Assembly: GCF_022347545.1 (NCBI RefSeq)
Contig: NZ_JAKREW010000001.1
Coordinates: forward strand, 124,001 to 188,000
Length of the DNA: 64,000 nucleotides
Reading direction: 5' to 3'
Origin: Terribium retamae
GTDB taxonomy: Bacteria > Pseudomonadota > Alphaproteobacteria > Rhizobiales > Rhizobiaceae
Under the pieces are notes generated by a model, which was not told where the DNA came from, did no database searches, and saw only the letters and a list, made by a program, of their open reading frames with translations. Of this stretch, positions 19,401 to 26,844 are shown piece after piece (position 1 is the stretch's first letter; every line of letters starts with the position of its first letter). The position numbers and the translations under genes are program-made.

Positions 19401-20826
19401 CAGTGGCGATATCGCGAGCACGGTCGACCAGCGTTTCGTTGATCTGGCGTGCGCGGGCCTCCAGTGCGGCATTGAGTTTCTGCGTGCCGGTGTCGAGTGC
19501 CTCTGCACGGGTCTGGAATTCACTGATCAGCGCCTGACCGCGTTCGGCCAAGGTGCGTTCGATGCCGGAAAGACTGGCTTCGAATTCGTTGCTCAGGGTG
19601 CGGGCAGCGCCGCCCAGTAAGGAAACCATGCCTTGCGTACGATCGTCGAGCAGTTCCGTCAGCGAACGGGTGAGACCATCGGTGCTGTCGGTCAGCTTGG
19701 CGATGCGCGTGTCGAGCAGGCTGGCAAAGGCCTCGCCTGAAGTGGACAGACGATCGGTGATCGTGTCGAGGCGGCTTTCGACGGAATCGAAAATCGACAT
19801 CGAGCTTTCATTGATGCGGTCGATCAACTGGTCGCCCGACGAGGTGATCGTCATCGACAGTTTGGAGGAGGCGCCCAGGATGTTCTCGCGAATGATGTCG
19901 CTGGCCGAGTTGATCTCGTCGCGAAGCGTCTCATGTGCGCCGGCGATCGATGCGCGCACACGCTCGGCGTGACCGATGACGGCCTCACGCTCGCTGCCCA
20001 GTCCATCGACGAGGTTGCGGATGCGACTCTCGTTTTCAGTATAAGAGCGTTCGAGCTGGCTGACTTCGCTGTGCACCAGGGTCTCGAGTTCAACGGCGCG
20101 CGCGAGCGTGCGCTCAATGCCTTCGCCCATGGCTGCCACCTCGCGGCGCACGGCCTGCCCGATCATCATGACGCGATCCTGAGCTATGCTCTCCGGCTCC
20201 GCCAGGCGGAATGCCACCTCAGTCATCGACTGCGCAGCCAATCGCATGTCCTGTGCGCGGCGGATCATCGCTGCGAAGGCCCAGAACAGGACGACGGGCA
20301 CGATCGCGGCAACCGCGATGCCGATCAATTCCGGCCGTTGAAGCAATTGGCCAAACGAACGGATGTTCCAGATTTCGGAGCCGAATAGGAGGTTGGCGAG
20401 GGCGGCAGCGCCGGCAATCCATGCGACCGAGACGAAGGCTACCACCCAATAGATCGTGTTGGAGGCGCGGCGGTTCAGGCCATGCAGAAGGCTGCGGTAA
20501 TCCTTCTGGCGATCGTCATTGGCTGGAGCGAAGCCGGCAGGCTGGGCAGCGCCGTTGCGCGGCTCGACAGGACGAAGTTCGGCCGGCTTGGCTTCATTGG
20601 CAGCGACGATGACTGGCTTTTCTGCCTGTGCCTCGGGCGCCTTTTCTGCTCGACCCGCACGCGCCAGTTCGTCGGCCGCCTGCGAAATCTGAGCCTCCAG
20701 ATCCTCCATCGAGGCAGCGATATCGAGATCTCCCGACTGTCCGGAGAGGTCGAGATCAAGGGCCTGTTCGAGCTCCTTGGCAACCTCGGAATCGAGATTC
20801 TTCGTCGTTGTGGTTTTCTTCGCCAT
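13438..20826 (-). CDS. gpr: Giant apolipoprotein-like polar growth ring protein (GPR/RgsE type)
   Basis: 2462 residues. I recognise the architecture of Agrobacterium GPR (about 2.1 kDa residues) and Sinorhizobium RgsE, which form a ring at the growing pole and are needed for unipolar growth and rod shape. Residues 1-120 are acidic then Pro/Ala-rich and cytoplasmic. Two hydrophobic segments follow at about 125-148 and 166-188 (IYWVVAFVSVAWIAGAAALANLLF; IGIAVAAIVPVVLFWAF). Almost everything from 200 to 2200 is helical and repetitive, including the arrays listed separately. A Pro/Arg-rich linker (about 2250-2350) leads to a conserved C-terminal domain (SIELWNRYRRGERDVFTRRLY; VDRYCDDFEKLL). ATG at 20826. 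Divergent from the Hpt gene and ended by a strong terminator. It is longer than the Agrobacterium protein, plausibly by extra repeat units. Confidence 0.85.
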   Translation of the reverse strand: MAKKTTTTKNLDSEVAKELEQALDLDLSGQSGDLDIAASMEDLEAQISQAADELARAGRAEKAPEAQAEKPVIVAANEAKPAELRPVEPRNGAAQPAGFAPANDDRQKDYRSLLHGLNRRASNTIYWVVAFVSVAWIAGAAALANLLFGSEIWNIRSFGQLLQRPELIGIAVAAIVPVVLFWAFAAMIRRAQDMRLAAQSMTEVAFRLAEPESIAQDRVMMIGQAVRREVAAMGEGIERTLARAVELETLVHSEVSQLERSYTENESRIRNLVDGLGSEREAVIGHAERVRASIAGAHETLRDEINSASDIIRENILGASSKLSMTITSSGDQLIDRINESSMSIFDSVESRLDTITDRLSTSGEAFASLLDTRIAKLTDSTDGLTRSLTELLDDRTQGMVSLLGGAARTLSNEFEASLSGIERTLAERGQALISEFQTRAEALDTGTQKLNAALEARARQINETLVDRARDIATAFSDGKDTLTAIIDQGKAQIGADMADIITSTSTMLEARASDFAGRMEAARHAVSRTFDADIARLADARAGIEEAVENHSRKLEESRERMAAAMHADLEKFSEGRAAIDEAVTSQVHMLSEGRGLISRALEEDLRKVNESRAAIDASLGSHLERLEEGRARLTQALNEDADKLVHARTIIDEMVSGHVGKLAEGRSILARALDADLNKLTESRAEIDNLVASQVAKISEGRAVLARALEADVDSIKALMESHSVQLADDRDQLGRALDADLSSIRRLVADHSGQLASERSLLSQTLESDLAKLAESRASIDGLVAGQVEKLAEGRDILKRALEADLSTIGSVLSDQSQKLTEDRAHFARLLEQDLHNVSDLVRGHAEQLASERSQLAKALEDDLAKLADSRSSIDGLVAGQVEKLAEGRDILKRALEADLNAITAAIGDQSQKLADNRAQFTQALDADLASVNDAVASHSERLVADRSLLSRALEDDLAKLAESRSSIDGLVAGQVEKLAEGRDILKRALEADLNAITASIGDQSQKLTDSRAQFAQALDADLASVNDLVAGHSERLAADRSLLSKALEDDLAKLAESRSSIDGLVTGQVEKLAEGRDILKRALEADLNAITASIDDQSQKLADSRAQFAQALDADLASVNHLVAGHSERLAADRSLLSKALEDNLSSVSNLVAGHSERLAADRALLSRALEDDLAKLADSRSSIDGLVAGQVEKLAEGRDILKRALEADLAKISDSRSGIDEAIASHVGRLAEGRNMLTRALEEDLAKLAESRESIDGLVAGQVEKLAEGRDILKRALESDLNTISATIADQSQKLVDNRAQFSEALDADLARVNSLVAGHGDRLAADRALLARSLEDDLAKLAESRAAIDGLVTAQVEKLAEGRDILKRALEADLSSIGGVMAGQSQKLVEARAEFQQALDDELRRVNDIVAGHTQRLAADRSMLTSALEDDLAKLAESRSSIDGLVAGQVEKLAEGRDILRRALDADLAKLNESRNGIDSVIADHVGKLAEGRDLLTRALETDLASIDNALGGHAERLANNRAEFAQALEGSLEHVQGLISGHNDRLASDRSALTRALEEDLAKLTDARREIDRALAGHIDQIATSSTSISDAIAADIDKVEQAFARQTGVIEERSNTMERALNAGVENIRGALEKSALYVAGQLREKVLEVTNTLHEQAGIAFTDADRKIAERAEQTSAALLARAEDIAQTFETADQKLVARAVETAQTLAARAGDILRNFEDADQRMGVRIAESAEALAARATDLGRVFETVEQQLASRIAEGSDALSARAAEISRVFDDADNRMVSRISDSAAAIGGHADQIVSAFEDTERRVADRARMTGEELAGHAAEIERALNSADQRLTNSAAAAAARVEDHIASAENRFAASADAMGEKLEQQITQAEGQLASRANVIAETFAAVGQHIGQSTNEAAKTIGANTRELNSMLAARSAELSKIIDETARPLVDRFSEGGIELQKSMEEATERATAALRRENATLAEALANRTAETLAAVDGARSSLADNVADLIGRMTNSADQLNTLIAKASENLGEVENRLSGSTQSFASTTEKAAQTFASSARLVDSNTTRLTELSSATLREVASIATRFDEHSRLLASASDLLGSAQNNLEHTLARQSSLDDLAVGLVKKSEDLEKVMRSFETLVGQTLQSAEGKTLESAEKIRTAISDVVESATKRFADATEEMRRTAGSIKSELDLTRAELRKGVIEMPEEAKESTTAIRRAVSEQINALKELSDIVAKSGRAVDVSEPRNLRPAPTPAPRPAEPPRAAEPQRRAPEAPSGLRGSLEPGETALRPRSDAGARSPQGGWVRDLLTGASEDNAAARPAPAQPRATPVQRSPLHVVESLNSLSVDIARAIDHDASIELWNRYRRGERDVFTRRLYTLKGQQTFDDIRRKYQSEAEFRAAVDRYCDDFEKLLKDVSRNDRDNMISQTYLTSDTGKVYTMLAHASGRLR
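15240..15770 (-). repeat. 29-codon tandem repeats inside the GPR gene (C-terminal array)
   Basis: Six consecutive 29-residue units, each opening ARA or GHA, followed by a hydrophobic/charged pattern such as DIAQTFETADQKL and ending ETAQTLA-like. The DNA period is 87 bases; for example the motif CTCGAA recurs at 15637 and 15724. Units are diverged at the amino-acid level, so this is an old internal duplication kept in register rather than a fresh array. Confidence 0.82.
16400..18560 (-). repeat. 282-bp (94-codon) super-repeat inside the GPR gene
   Basis: The block SIDGLVAGQVEKLAEGRDIL occurs eight times. Its anchor in the DNA (the GCTGGTTGCCGG-side AGCCCGTCG) lies at 16472, 16754, 17036, 17252, 17621, 17903, 18185 and 18467. 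Spacings are 282, 282, 216, 369, 282, 282 and 282 bases. Each 94-residue unit is 36+29+29; the 216-base unit is 36+36 and the 369-base unit has one additional 29-residue module. DNA identity between neighbouring units is high, much higher than in the 15.2-15.8 kb array, suggesting recent duplication or gene conversion. Confidence 0.92.
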
Positions 20827-20970
20827 GCCTTCGCTACCCTGTACTAGCTGCTGCGAGAGCGGTCGTTATTGTCTATTGTCGTCCCGCGCCGAGGCCTGAT
20901 TTTTGGACCCTCGTATCGTAATGACACAGGGGGGTAAAGAAAACATGCATTCCGCGGCATACGTAAAACT

Positions 20971-20987
20971 TTAAATATAAGGTTAAC
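20971..20987. promoter_or_regulatory. Possible CtrA-like site between GPR and Hpt genes
   Basis: TTAA at 20971-20974 and TTAAC at 20983-20987 are separated by eight bases; the CtrA consensus has seven. A second TTAAC is at 21037-21041. The divergent 281-base intergenic region is AT-rich compared with its surroundings. Regulation of a polar growth gene by CtrA would make sense, but the spacing is one base off and this is only a suggestion. Confidence 0.25.
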
Positions 20988-21107
20988 GGAAGTGTGAGCC
21001 GGACACGCGCCGCCAAACATTTTTCACAACTCCTTGTTAACCCGCCATCCATCGGAATTCGCTAGCATGTACCGCCTCAGGCGGCTGCGGAAATGGAGTT
21101 GAGTGTT

Positions 21108-21473
21108 ATGCGTAGCGTAAACGTCGCGTTCTCGATGCCGGGCGGCGAGGCATCCGGACGGGCTCGGAGCCGGCCTGTGGATATGGAACATTTATCGCGG
21201 CAAACGATGGGTGACCGTGATCTGGAGCGCGAGGTGCTGGCGCTGTTCGTGCAGCAGGCGACCTCGGTGCAAGAGAAGCTCCCTGGCGCCGACAAGAGCC
21301 AGCGTCTCCTTTTGGCACACAGTCTGAAAGGGTCTGCGCGCGGCGTTGGCGCCTTTGCCATCGCCGATTGGGCAGCGGCATTCGAGCGCCAGCCCTATGA
21401 CGATCGCCTCGCGCATAAGCTCGGTGCGATGATCGAGGACGTCCGCGACTTCATCGCTGCGATCAGCCGGTAA
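21108..21473 (+). CDS. Hpt-domain phosphotransfer protein
   Basis: About 121 residues. The segment LLLAHSLKGSARGVGAFAIADWAAAFE is a histidine phosphotransfer motif; His71 (counted from 21108) is the likely phosphoacceptor, and the HxLKGSA core is canonical. The rest is helical, as expected for the four-helix Hpt bundle. Several in-frame ATG codons exist (21093, 21108, 21183). I favour 21108 because GGAG lies 9 bases upstream. Divergent from the GPR gene. The partner kinase and response regulator are not evident; placement beside a polar growth gene suggests a cell-cycle or polarity role, which is inference. Confidence 0.75.
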   Translation: MRSVNVAFSMPGGEASGRARSRPVDMEHLSRQTMGDRDLEREVLALFVQQATSVQEKLPGADKSQRLLLAHSLKGSARGVGAFAIADWAAAFERQPYDDRLAHKLGAMIEDVRDFIAAISR

Positions 21474-21616
21474 AGAACATCCTCGGTGGGCTGAGCGGTC
21501 GCCATCCGCTGGCCGAAGCCGAATTTTCCGAAAAGCGTCACCTTGAGACGGTTTCGCGCGGCAGTTGACTTGCGCCGCCGAGTGATTATCTCGGCTGTGA
21601 CTTCTCAGGTGATCAA

Positions 21617-21937
21617 ATGACAAAGCTGACCTACATCACCCATGACGGGACGCATTTTGACGTCGATGCCGAAAACGGCTCAACCGTGATGGAAAATGCT
21701 ATCCGCAACGCAGTTCCGGGCATCGAGGCTGAGTGCGGTGGCGCCTGCGCCTGCGCAACTTGCCACGTTTACGTTGACGAAGCCTGGAAAGCCATTGTCG
21801 GCGAACCGGAGGCGATGGAAGAGGACATGCTCGACTTCGCTTACGAGGTCCAGCCGAATTCACGCTTGTCCTGCCAGATCAAGGTGCGCGACGAGTTGAA
21901 TGGCCTGGTCGTCCGCATCCCGGAGCGCCAGGGGTGA
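21617..21937 (+). CDS. [2Fe-2S] ferredoxin, adrenodoxin type
   Basis: 106 residues. Cluster ligands are in [15 protein letters not shown] (Cys spacing C-x5-C-x2-C) with the fourth Cys in RLSCQIKV. The acidic stretch [12 protein letters not shown] between them is the partner-binding helix of adrenodoxin-like and FdVI-like ferredoxins, which serve cytochrome P450s, iron-sulfur assembly or other redox enzymes. CAGGTGA precedes the ATG at 21617. It stands alone on the plus strand, 143 bases after the Hpt gene, and no redox partner gene adjoins it. Confidence 0.92.
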   Translation: MTKLTYITHDGTHFDVDAENGSTVMENAIRNAVPGIEAECGGACACATCHVYVDEAWKAIVGEPEAMEEDMLDFAYEVQPNSRLSCQIKVRDELNGLVVRIPERQG

Positions 21938-21976
21938 TCTGCAGATCACCTTCGCCTTTATGCTAGGAAAACAGCT

Positions 21977-23455
21977 TTATTCCGCGGGCATTGGCGCATC
22001 GGCTTCGTCGCGGCCACGTAGCGGCTTTTCCGGCATAGCTGTCAGCGCGAGGAGCGTGGCGACGAGCAGCGCCATGCTGACGAAAAAGATCGCGGCAAAC
22101 GGAATCGCTGACGACACTGGTGTGTGGGCCTGGGTGCCTTCGCCAATCAACGGCAAGCCGTAGGCCACGCCGACAGCACCCAGCAGCGCGACGCCGAGCG
22201 CGCCACCAAGCGACCGCATGAAGGTGAGTACGCCGGTCGCCACGCCAAGATGGCTGCGTTCAACTGCATTTTGCACCGAAATCGTCGCTACGGGAAAAGT
22301 GGTGCCGGCGCCGTAACCGACGCAAGTTGTCAGCACCACGACCGAAATCAAGGAAGTGCTGCCGGCAATGGAAGCAAGCACGGCCAAGCTAGCGACACCG
22401 AATACGACGCCCACCAGCGCGAGTCGCTTGTAATGGACAACGCGCGGAAGCAGCCGACCCGAGGTGGTGGCGCCGGCAACGGTGCCAAGCAGAATGCCGA
22501 GCATTGCAATGCCGGACGCCGAAGCGCTCAGGCCAAGATGAGCCTGCAGGTAGACCGGCAGGTACACGGATAAACCGACATTGGCGGCCTGCAGCAGGAA
22601 CAACGACAGCGTACCGGCAAGCACGATCGAGTTACCAAGCACGTTGAGCGAGATTAGCGGTTCGATCGCCTTGGCCAGTCGCAGCGCGAAGATGGCCCAG
22701 ACAGCAGCAGAAGCGCCGAACAGGCCGAGGATTTGTGGTGAAGCCCATGGATAGGTGCCTCCGCCCCAATTCAGCGCCAAAAGTAGCAACGACGTGGCGA
22801 CGATGAGCAAAGCAGCCCCCAACCAGTCGATCCTGTGACTGTGGGCGGCGACCGGGAGTTTCTTCAACGGTTTGTTGATAATGGCCATGGCCAAAAGACC
22901 GAGCGGCAGGTTGATCCAGAAGATCAGCGACCAGTGCAGATGCTCGGCGAAAGTCCCGCCGAGCAGGGGGCCGGCGATGCTGGCGACAGCCCAGGTGCCG
23001 GAGATCCAAGCGGCGTAGCGGGCGCGTTCCTTCGGTGGCACCAGGTCGCCTATCACCGTCTGCGCCAACGCGAACAGCCCGCCTCCGCCCAGTCCCTGGA
23101 TGGCGCGGCCGATGATCAACACCAGCATGTTGGGCGCCAGCGCTGCCACAAGGGAGCCGGCCAGGAAGATGAGGATCGCTGCGTAAAGCGTCGGCCTTCG
23201 GCCGTGGACGTCGGAAATCTTGCCATAGAGCGGCGCCATCGCAGTGGCCGTAAGCAGATAGCCGGTGACGATCCAGGGCAGATATTGTGCATGACCGAGT
23301 GCCTCGGCGATAGTCGGCATGGCTGGAGCGACGATGGTCTGGTCAAGCGCCGCCAACAGCATCGACAGGAGGACGCCACCGATGATGGCGTTCTTTTCGC
23401 GCTCAGAGAGCGCGCTACCTTCCGCCTCCGCGGACTTGGAAACAGTTTGGTCCAT
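21977..23455 (-). CDS. MFS drug exporter, DHA2 (EmrB/QacA) family
   Basis: 492-residue proton-driven exporter with about 14 predicted membrane segments. Motif C-like and loop motifs are present: LDQTIVAPAMPTIAEAL at the first helix, GKISDVHGRRP (motif A) and GWGGG-type GLGGGGLFALAQTVIGDLVPPKERA. The C-terminal tail is short and hydrophilic. The ATG at 23455 has AGGTGA nine bases upstream; the GTG at 23476 is a weaker alternative. Substrates cannot be predicted. No adjacent regulator is visible, and the 284 bases upstream hold no gene that I can support. Confidence 0.88.
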   Translation of the reverse strand: MDQTVSKSAEAEGSALSEREKNAIIGGVLLSMLLAALDQTIVAPAMPTIAEALGHAQYLPWIVTGYLLTATAMAPLYGKISDVHGRRPTLYAAILIFLAGSLVAALAPNMLVLIIGRAIQGLGGGGLFALAQTVIGDLVPPKERARYAAWISGTWAVASIAGPLLGGTFAEHLHWSLIFWINLPLGLLAMAIINKPLKKLPVAAHSHRIDWLGAALLIVATSLLLLALNWGGGTYPWASPQILGLFGASAAVWAIFALRLAKAIEPLISLNVLGNSIVLAGTLSLFLLQAANVGLSVYLPVYLQAHLGLSASASGIAMLGILLGTVAGATTSGRLLPRVVHYKRLALVGVVFGVASLAVLASIAGSTSLISVVVLTTCVGYGAGTTFPVATISVQNAVERSHLGVATGVLTFMRSLGGALGVALLGAVGVAYGLPLIGEGTQAHTPVSSAIPFAAIFFVSMALLVATLLALTAMPEKPLRGRDEADAPMPAE

Positions 23456-23739
23456 GGGTCTGTTCACCTGTGGCACGTCCCGGCCAGCCTGATGCGCCCC
23501 CCGCGGGGGATGTGGCGGTCTAGATCGTCTGTTCTCGTCGAGGAACCTTTAGTGGCCGAACTGATGTCGTTTCGGCTGTGCTCGTTTCGACAGAACACCG
23601 AAAATTCTTGTGATGGAGAGAGCTGGATGCGCGCCCATCAGCCGTCGTCGTTCTCATATAGCTCGTGAGCCTCAAGGGCCAAGGGGGCGCTTGCGTTGAT
23701 CCTGTTTCGCAAAATCCGATAAAATCTCGGGGTGACCGT

Positions 23740-24354
23740 TCAGCCGGGCAGGCGGCCAGCTTCGATCTGCTGCATGCGGTAGCGCATCAGCCTGATGATG
23801 CGGCTTTCGAAATTGACCATCTCGACCCGGTCGAAATCGACCTGCGCCTGGTCGTGCTGGGCAAGGATCTTTGCCGTTACCTCCTTGGCCTTCGCGGCGG
23901 CAATCTTGCAATTATCCTCTTCGCCAATGCTTTTCAGCGAACTTTCGAGGCGGCGGCCATAATCCTTGGCGATTTCGACATGACGGTCCTCATGCCGCTT
24001 GATGTCGGAGGCAAGCGTGTTCCAGAACAGCCGAACGTCTTGCCCGACTTTGCCACGTGGTTTCCACCTTGGCAGGATCACATGCGTCTTTACGGTCACG
24101 ACTGCAGAAACGATGCTGCACGAGTCGGGCCTCTCGGCGTAACCGATGCGGCTGGTGAAGGCCATGCGGGTGGCGCCTGGATGGCGCATGCCGGTGGATT
24201 TTACCGACGGCCCTCGTTTCGACAGTTCGGCTTGGATCTGGTCCAGCGAGCGGCCGCCAATGGAAAAATAGCTGTAGGTTTTGACGAGATTCGCTGCCTC
24301 GGCCGTCGAAACGGCAAAAAGGACAAGCAATGCGGTAAGCAGGGTTCGATTCAT
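23740..24354 (-). CDS. DUF922 exported putative Zn-dependent protease
   Basis: 204 residues. A signal peptide is visible (MNRTLLTALLVLFAVSTAEA), so the mature protein is periplasmic or secreted. The body carries YSYFSIGGRSLDQIQAEL at its start and the sequence KRHEDRHVEIAKDYG, an HExxH-type zinc motif (His-Glu-Asp-Arg-His), the defining feature of the DUF922 family. Protease activity is a family prediction. I chose the ATG at 24354, which opens the signal peptide; the longer frame to 24510 overlaps the divergent folP gene. Confidence 0.8.
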   Translation of the reverse strand: MNRTLLTALLVLFAVSTAEAANLVKTYSYFSIGGRSLDQIQAELSKRGPSVKSTGMRHPGATRMAFTSRIGYAERPDSCSIVSAVVTVKTHVILPRWKPRGKVGQDVRLFWNTLASDIKRHEDRHVEIAKDYGRRLESSLKSIGEEDNCKIAAAKAKEVTAKILAQHDQAQVDFDRVEMVNFESRIIRLMRYRMQQIEAGRLPG

Positions 24355-24439
24355 TTTATTGCCTCTTGCCCCACCTTGCGTTACGGCCCTAGCCGGCGCA
24401 ACGGAAATACGTATCGCCAGCATAGCTTGGCGGGCAAAG

Positions 24440-25291
24440 ATGAACAGACGATGGCAATTGGCGCACGGACGCCATCTTGATCTCGGCGAGAAGTCGGTCG
24501 TCATGGGCATCTTGAATGTGACGCCGGATTCTTTTTCCGATGGCGGATTGTTCGATGCGCCGGACCGGGCCCTCGATCAGGCGCGCCGCATGGTGGATCA
24601 GGGCGCCGCGATCATCGATGTGGGAGGAGAATCGACCCGGCCGGGTGCTGCTCCCGTTACGGCCGAGGAAGAACAGCAGCGCGTACTGCCGATTGTCGAG
24701 CGTCTGGCAGGATTTGGCGAAGCGTTGATTTCCATTGACACCTATCGCGCCGAAACCGCACGTCTGGCACTCAAGGCTGGAGCCAATATTGTCAATGATG
24801 TTTGGGGTTTACAAAAGGACCCTGAACTTGCAGGCGAGGTGGCTGCGGCCAAGGCGGGGGTGGTCATCATGCACACGGGTCGTGGCCGCCAGAAGCTGCC
24901 CGACGTGATCGCCGATCAAAGGGTTTTCCTCGAAAAGTCGATCGAGATCGCCCGCAATGCCGACATTGGCAATGATCAGATCGTGCTCGACCCCGGGTTC
25001 GGCTTCAACAAGGAAACGGCCGAAGAAAATCTCGACCTGATGGCGCGCTTCGACGAGTTGCTTGATCTTGGTTTTCCACTGCTTGCAGGAACCTCGCGCA
25101 AGCGTTTTGTTGGCACCGTAACCGGCAAGGACGCGGCTGAGCGCGCTGCTGGCACTGCCGCGACCAGCGTCATTCTGCGGCTAAAAGGTGCAGATCTGTT
25201 TCGCGTCCATGATGTCGCAATCAACGTGGACGCACTGGCCATGGCGGATGCTATGTTGGCCCGCAACAACACGCGGCAGGAACTCCGATAA
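24440..25291 (+). CDS. folP: Dihydropteroate synthase
   Basis: 283 residues. Condenses 6-hydroxymethyl-dihydropterin diphosphate with p-aminobenzoate in folate synthesis; the sulfonamide target. Family motifs are GILNVTPDSFSDGG (residues 19-32), DVGGESTRPG and LDPGFGFNK, with a C-terminal GTSRKRF loop. The ATG at 24440 begins the conserved core; the longer frame from 24281 would overlap the divergent DUF922 gene. It heads folP-folB-folK, with TAATG stop-start overlap to folB, indicating translational coupling. Confidence 0.95.
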   Translation: MNRRWQLAHGRHLDLGEKSVVMGILNVTPDSFSDGGLFDAPDRALDQARRMVDQGAAIIDVGGESTRPGAAPVTAEEEQQRVLPIVERLAGFGEALISIDTYRAETARLALKAGANIVNDVWGLQKDPELAGEVAAAKAGVVIMHTGRGRQKLPDVIADQRVFLEKSIEIARNADIGNDQIVLDPGFGFNKETAEENLDLMARFDELLDLGFPLLAGTSRKRFVGTVTGKDAAERAAGTAATSVILRLKGADLFRVHDVAINVDALAMADAMLARNNTRQELR

Positions 25292-25650
25292 TGTACGTCA
25301 TCCGCATGAAGAACTGCGCTTTCTTCGCCAGGCACGGCGTGCACGACGAAGAGGAGAGGCTGGGCCAGCGTTTTTACGTCGATGCCGTGCTCACCGTGGA
25401 CCCAGCCAAGGAACTGGAGGAAGACGCCATCGATAGCACGGTCGACTATGGCGTTGCGTTCACCGTCATCGAAAAGATCATCACCGGTGAGCGTCGCTTC
25501 CTCATCGAAGCCCTGGCGCTCGACGTGGCCAAAGCGCTGGCTGCACGGTTTCCGCAAATCAAGCGGGCCGAGATCACCGTTCGCAAGCCCAATGCGCCGG
25601 TGCCCGGCGTGCTCGATCATGTCGAGGTCACCGTTGTCTGGCCCCAATAG
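25291..25650 (+). CDS. folB: Dihydroneopterin aldolase
   Basis: 119 residues, normal length. Converts 7,8-dihydroneopterin to 6-hydroxymethyl-dihydropterin and glycolaldehyde, upstream of FolK. Visible motifs are FFARHGVHDEEERLGQRFYVD at the N-terminus and VDYGVAFTVIEKII, then RFLIEALA with the substrate-binding Glu. The start ATG shares one base with the folP stop codon. Its last 17 bases overlap the proposed folK start. Confidence 0.94.
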   Translation: MYVIRMKNCAFFARHGVHDEEERLGQRFYVDAVLTVDPAKELEEDAIDSTVDYGVAFTVIEKIITGERRFLIEALALDVAKALAARFPQIKRAEITVRKPNAPVPGVLDHVEVTVVWPQ

Positions 25651-26152
25651 CACCGTTTTCCTGAGCCTTGGCGGCAACCTCGGCGATCCGGAAAAATCCA
25701 TCGCTGCCGCGCTGCGCATGCTGGATTCCGACGATGCGACGCGCGTGGTGACGGTTTCTTCCCTCTATCGCACACCGCCATGGGGCAAGACCGATCAGCC
25801 GGATTTTCTCAACATCGCGGCGGCGCTCGTAACGAGCCTTACACCGCATGCGTTGCTGGAGCTGTGCCTGGAAACGGAACGCAAGCTCAAGCGCGTCCGC
25901 GAAGAGCGCTGGGGGCCGCGCCTGATAGACATCGACATCCTGGTCTTCGGGAACCGCGCGATCCATGAGACGGAATTGGCCGTTCCGCATCCTCGCATGC
26001 TGGAACGGGCCTTCGTCATGGTGCCGTTGGCCGAGATCGCGCCGGATATCGTTCTGGCCGGTAAAACCGTTTCCGAGCGGCTCGGCTCCATGGACATCGC
26101 CGGCATCGAGAAATTGCCATCGCATGGCGACTGGTGGCGGCCCTCAGCCTGA
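25634..26152 (+). CDS. folK: 2-amino-4-hydroxy-6-hydroxymethyldihydropteridine pyrophosphokinase
   Basis: 172 residues. Transfers pyrophosphate from ATP to 6-hydroxymethyl-dihydropterin to feed FolP. The landmarks are VFLSLGGNLGD, SSLYRTPPWGKTDQPDFLN, the ERWGPRLIDIDIL metal-binding motif and PHPRMLERAFVMVPLAE. The frame is open far upstream, but the family N-terminus fixes the start close to 25634. I propose TTG at 25634, inside the end of folB, because no ATG or GTG fits; this overlap suggests coupled translation. Start moderately uncertain, identity secure. Confidence 0.92.
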   Translation: MSGPNSTVFLSLGGNLGDPEKSIAAALRMLDSDDATRVVTVSSLYRTPPWGKTDQPDFLNIAAALVTSLTPHALLELCLETERKLKRVREERWGPRLIDIDILVFGNRAIHETELAVPHPRMLERAFVMVPLAEIAPDIVLAGKTVSERLGSMDIAGIEKLPSHGDWWRPSA

Positions 26153-26254
26153 CTGCTGGCAAGTTCTCACAAAGGCATGCGCGGATTCCAAAAGAACGCC
26201 CTAACGCGTTGAAGCCACGCTTTCTTTCCGAAACTCGACGATCACGCCGATGTG

Positions 26255-26800
26255 CTAACCCGAAAAGCCGCCGCCGTCGAGGAATGCCTTTTCCTCCGGC
26301 GTGGTTTCGCGGCCGAGTGGCGGGTTGCGGTGCGGAAAGCGGCCGAAACGTTCAATGATGTCACGGTGTTCGATCGCATATTTCAGGTATTCCGCAGCAT
26401 TGGTCTCGGTCAGCTCGACGCTGCGATGCTGATCGTCCAGGTTCTCGGAGTGCTCGAAAGGCAGATAGAAAAAGACCCGCACTTCGGGACCCACCGCCAT
26501 GTCGTGCCCCGCCGCCACAGCCTTGGCGGCGAAATGCCGTGCAAGTGGGTCAGTGGCAAACATGTGCGCAGTGCCGCGAAAACAGTTCCGGGGAAACTGA
26601 TCGAGCAGGATCATCAGTGCCAGCGCGCTCTCGGCATGGTTGCCCCAATCGTCCAGTTCCCGCCGTGCCGCGGCATTGTGCAGATCGAGAAAACGGCTGC
26701 GGAACTCGGCGTCGAACGCTTCGTTCTTTTCGAACCAGGCGTTTGGGCCGGCGGTGCGCCAGAAGTCGGTTACACCGAGCGCGCGCTTGTCTAATTCCAT
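26255..26800 (-). CDS. DUF924 family protein
   Basis: 181-residue cytoplasmic helical protein of the DUF924 family, function unknown (TPR-like fold predicted for the family). Conserved features are VTDFWRTAGPNAWFEKNEAFDAEF, LALMILLDQFPRNCFRGTAHMFATDP and FFYLPFEHSENLDDQ. The start ATG at 26800 has a GAGGG Shine-Dalgarno sequence. The next gene upstream ends 44 bases away on the opposite reading order, so they may share a transcript with the antiporter at 28689. Confidence 0.88.
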   Translation of the reverse strand: MELDKRALGVTDFWRTAGPNAWFEKNEAFDAEFRSRFLDLHNAAARRELDDWGNHAESALALMILLDQFPRNCFRGTAHMFATDPLARHFAAKAVAAGHDMAVGPEVRVFFYLPFEHSENLDDQHRSVELTETNAAEYLKYAIEHRDIIERFGRFPHRNPPLGRETTPEEKAFLDGGGFSG

Positions 26801-26844
26801 GTTTCCCTCTTATTTATCAAAATATTACGATAGAAAACTACGAA

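Noticed and set aside
17716..19620. 634-residue plus-strand open frame inside the GPR gene
   Set aside because: Same reason: antisense shadow of a repetitive gene, with repeated segments that only mirror the sense repeats.
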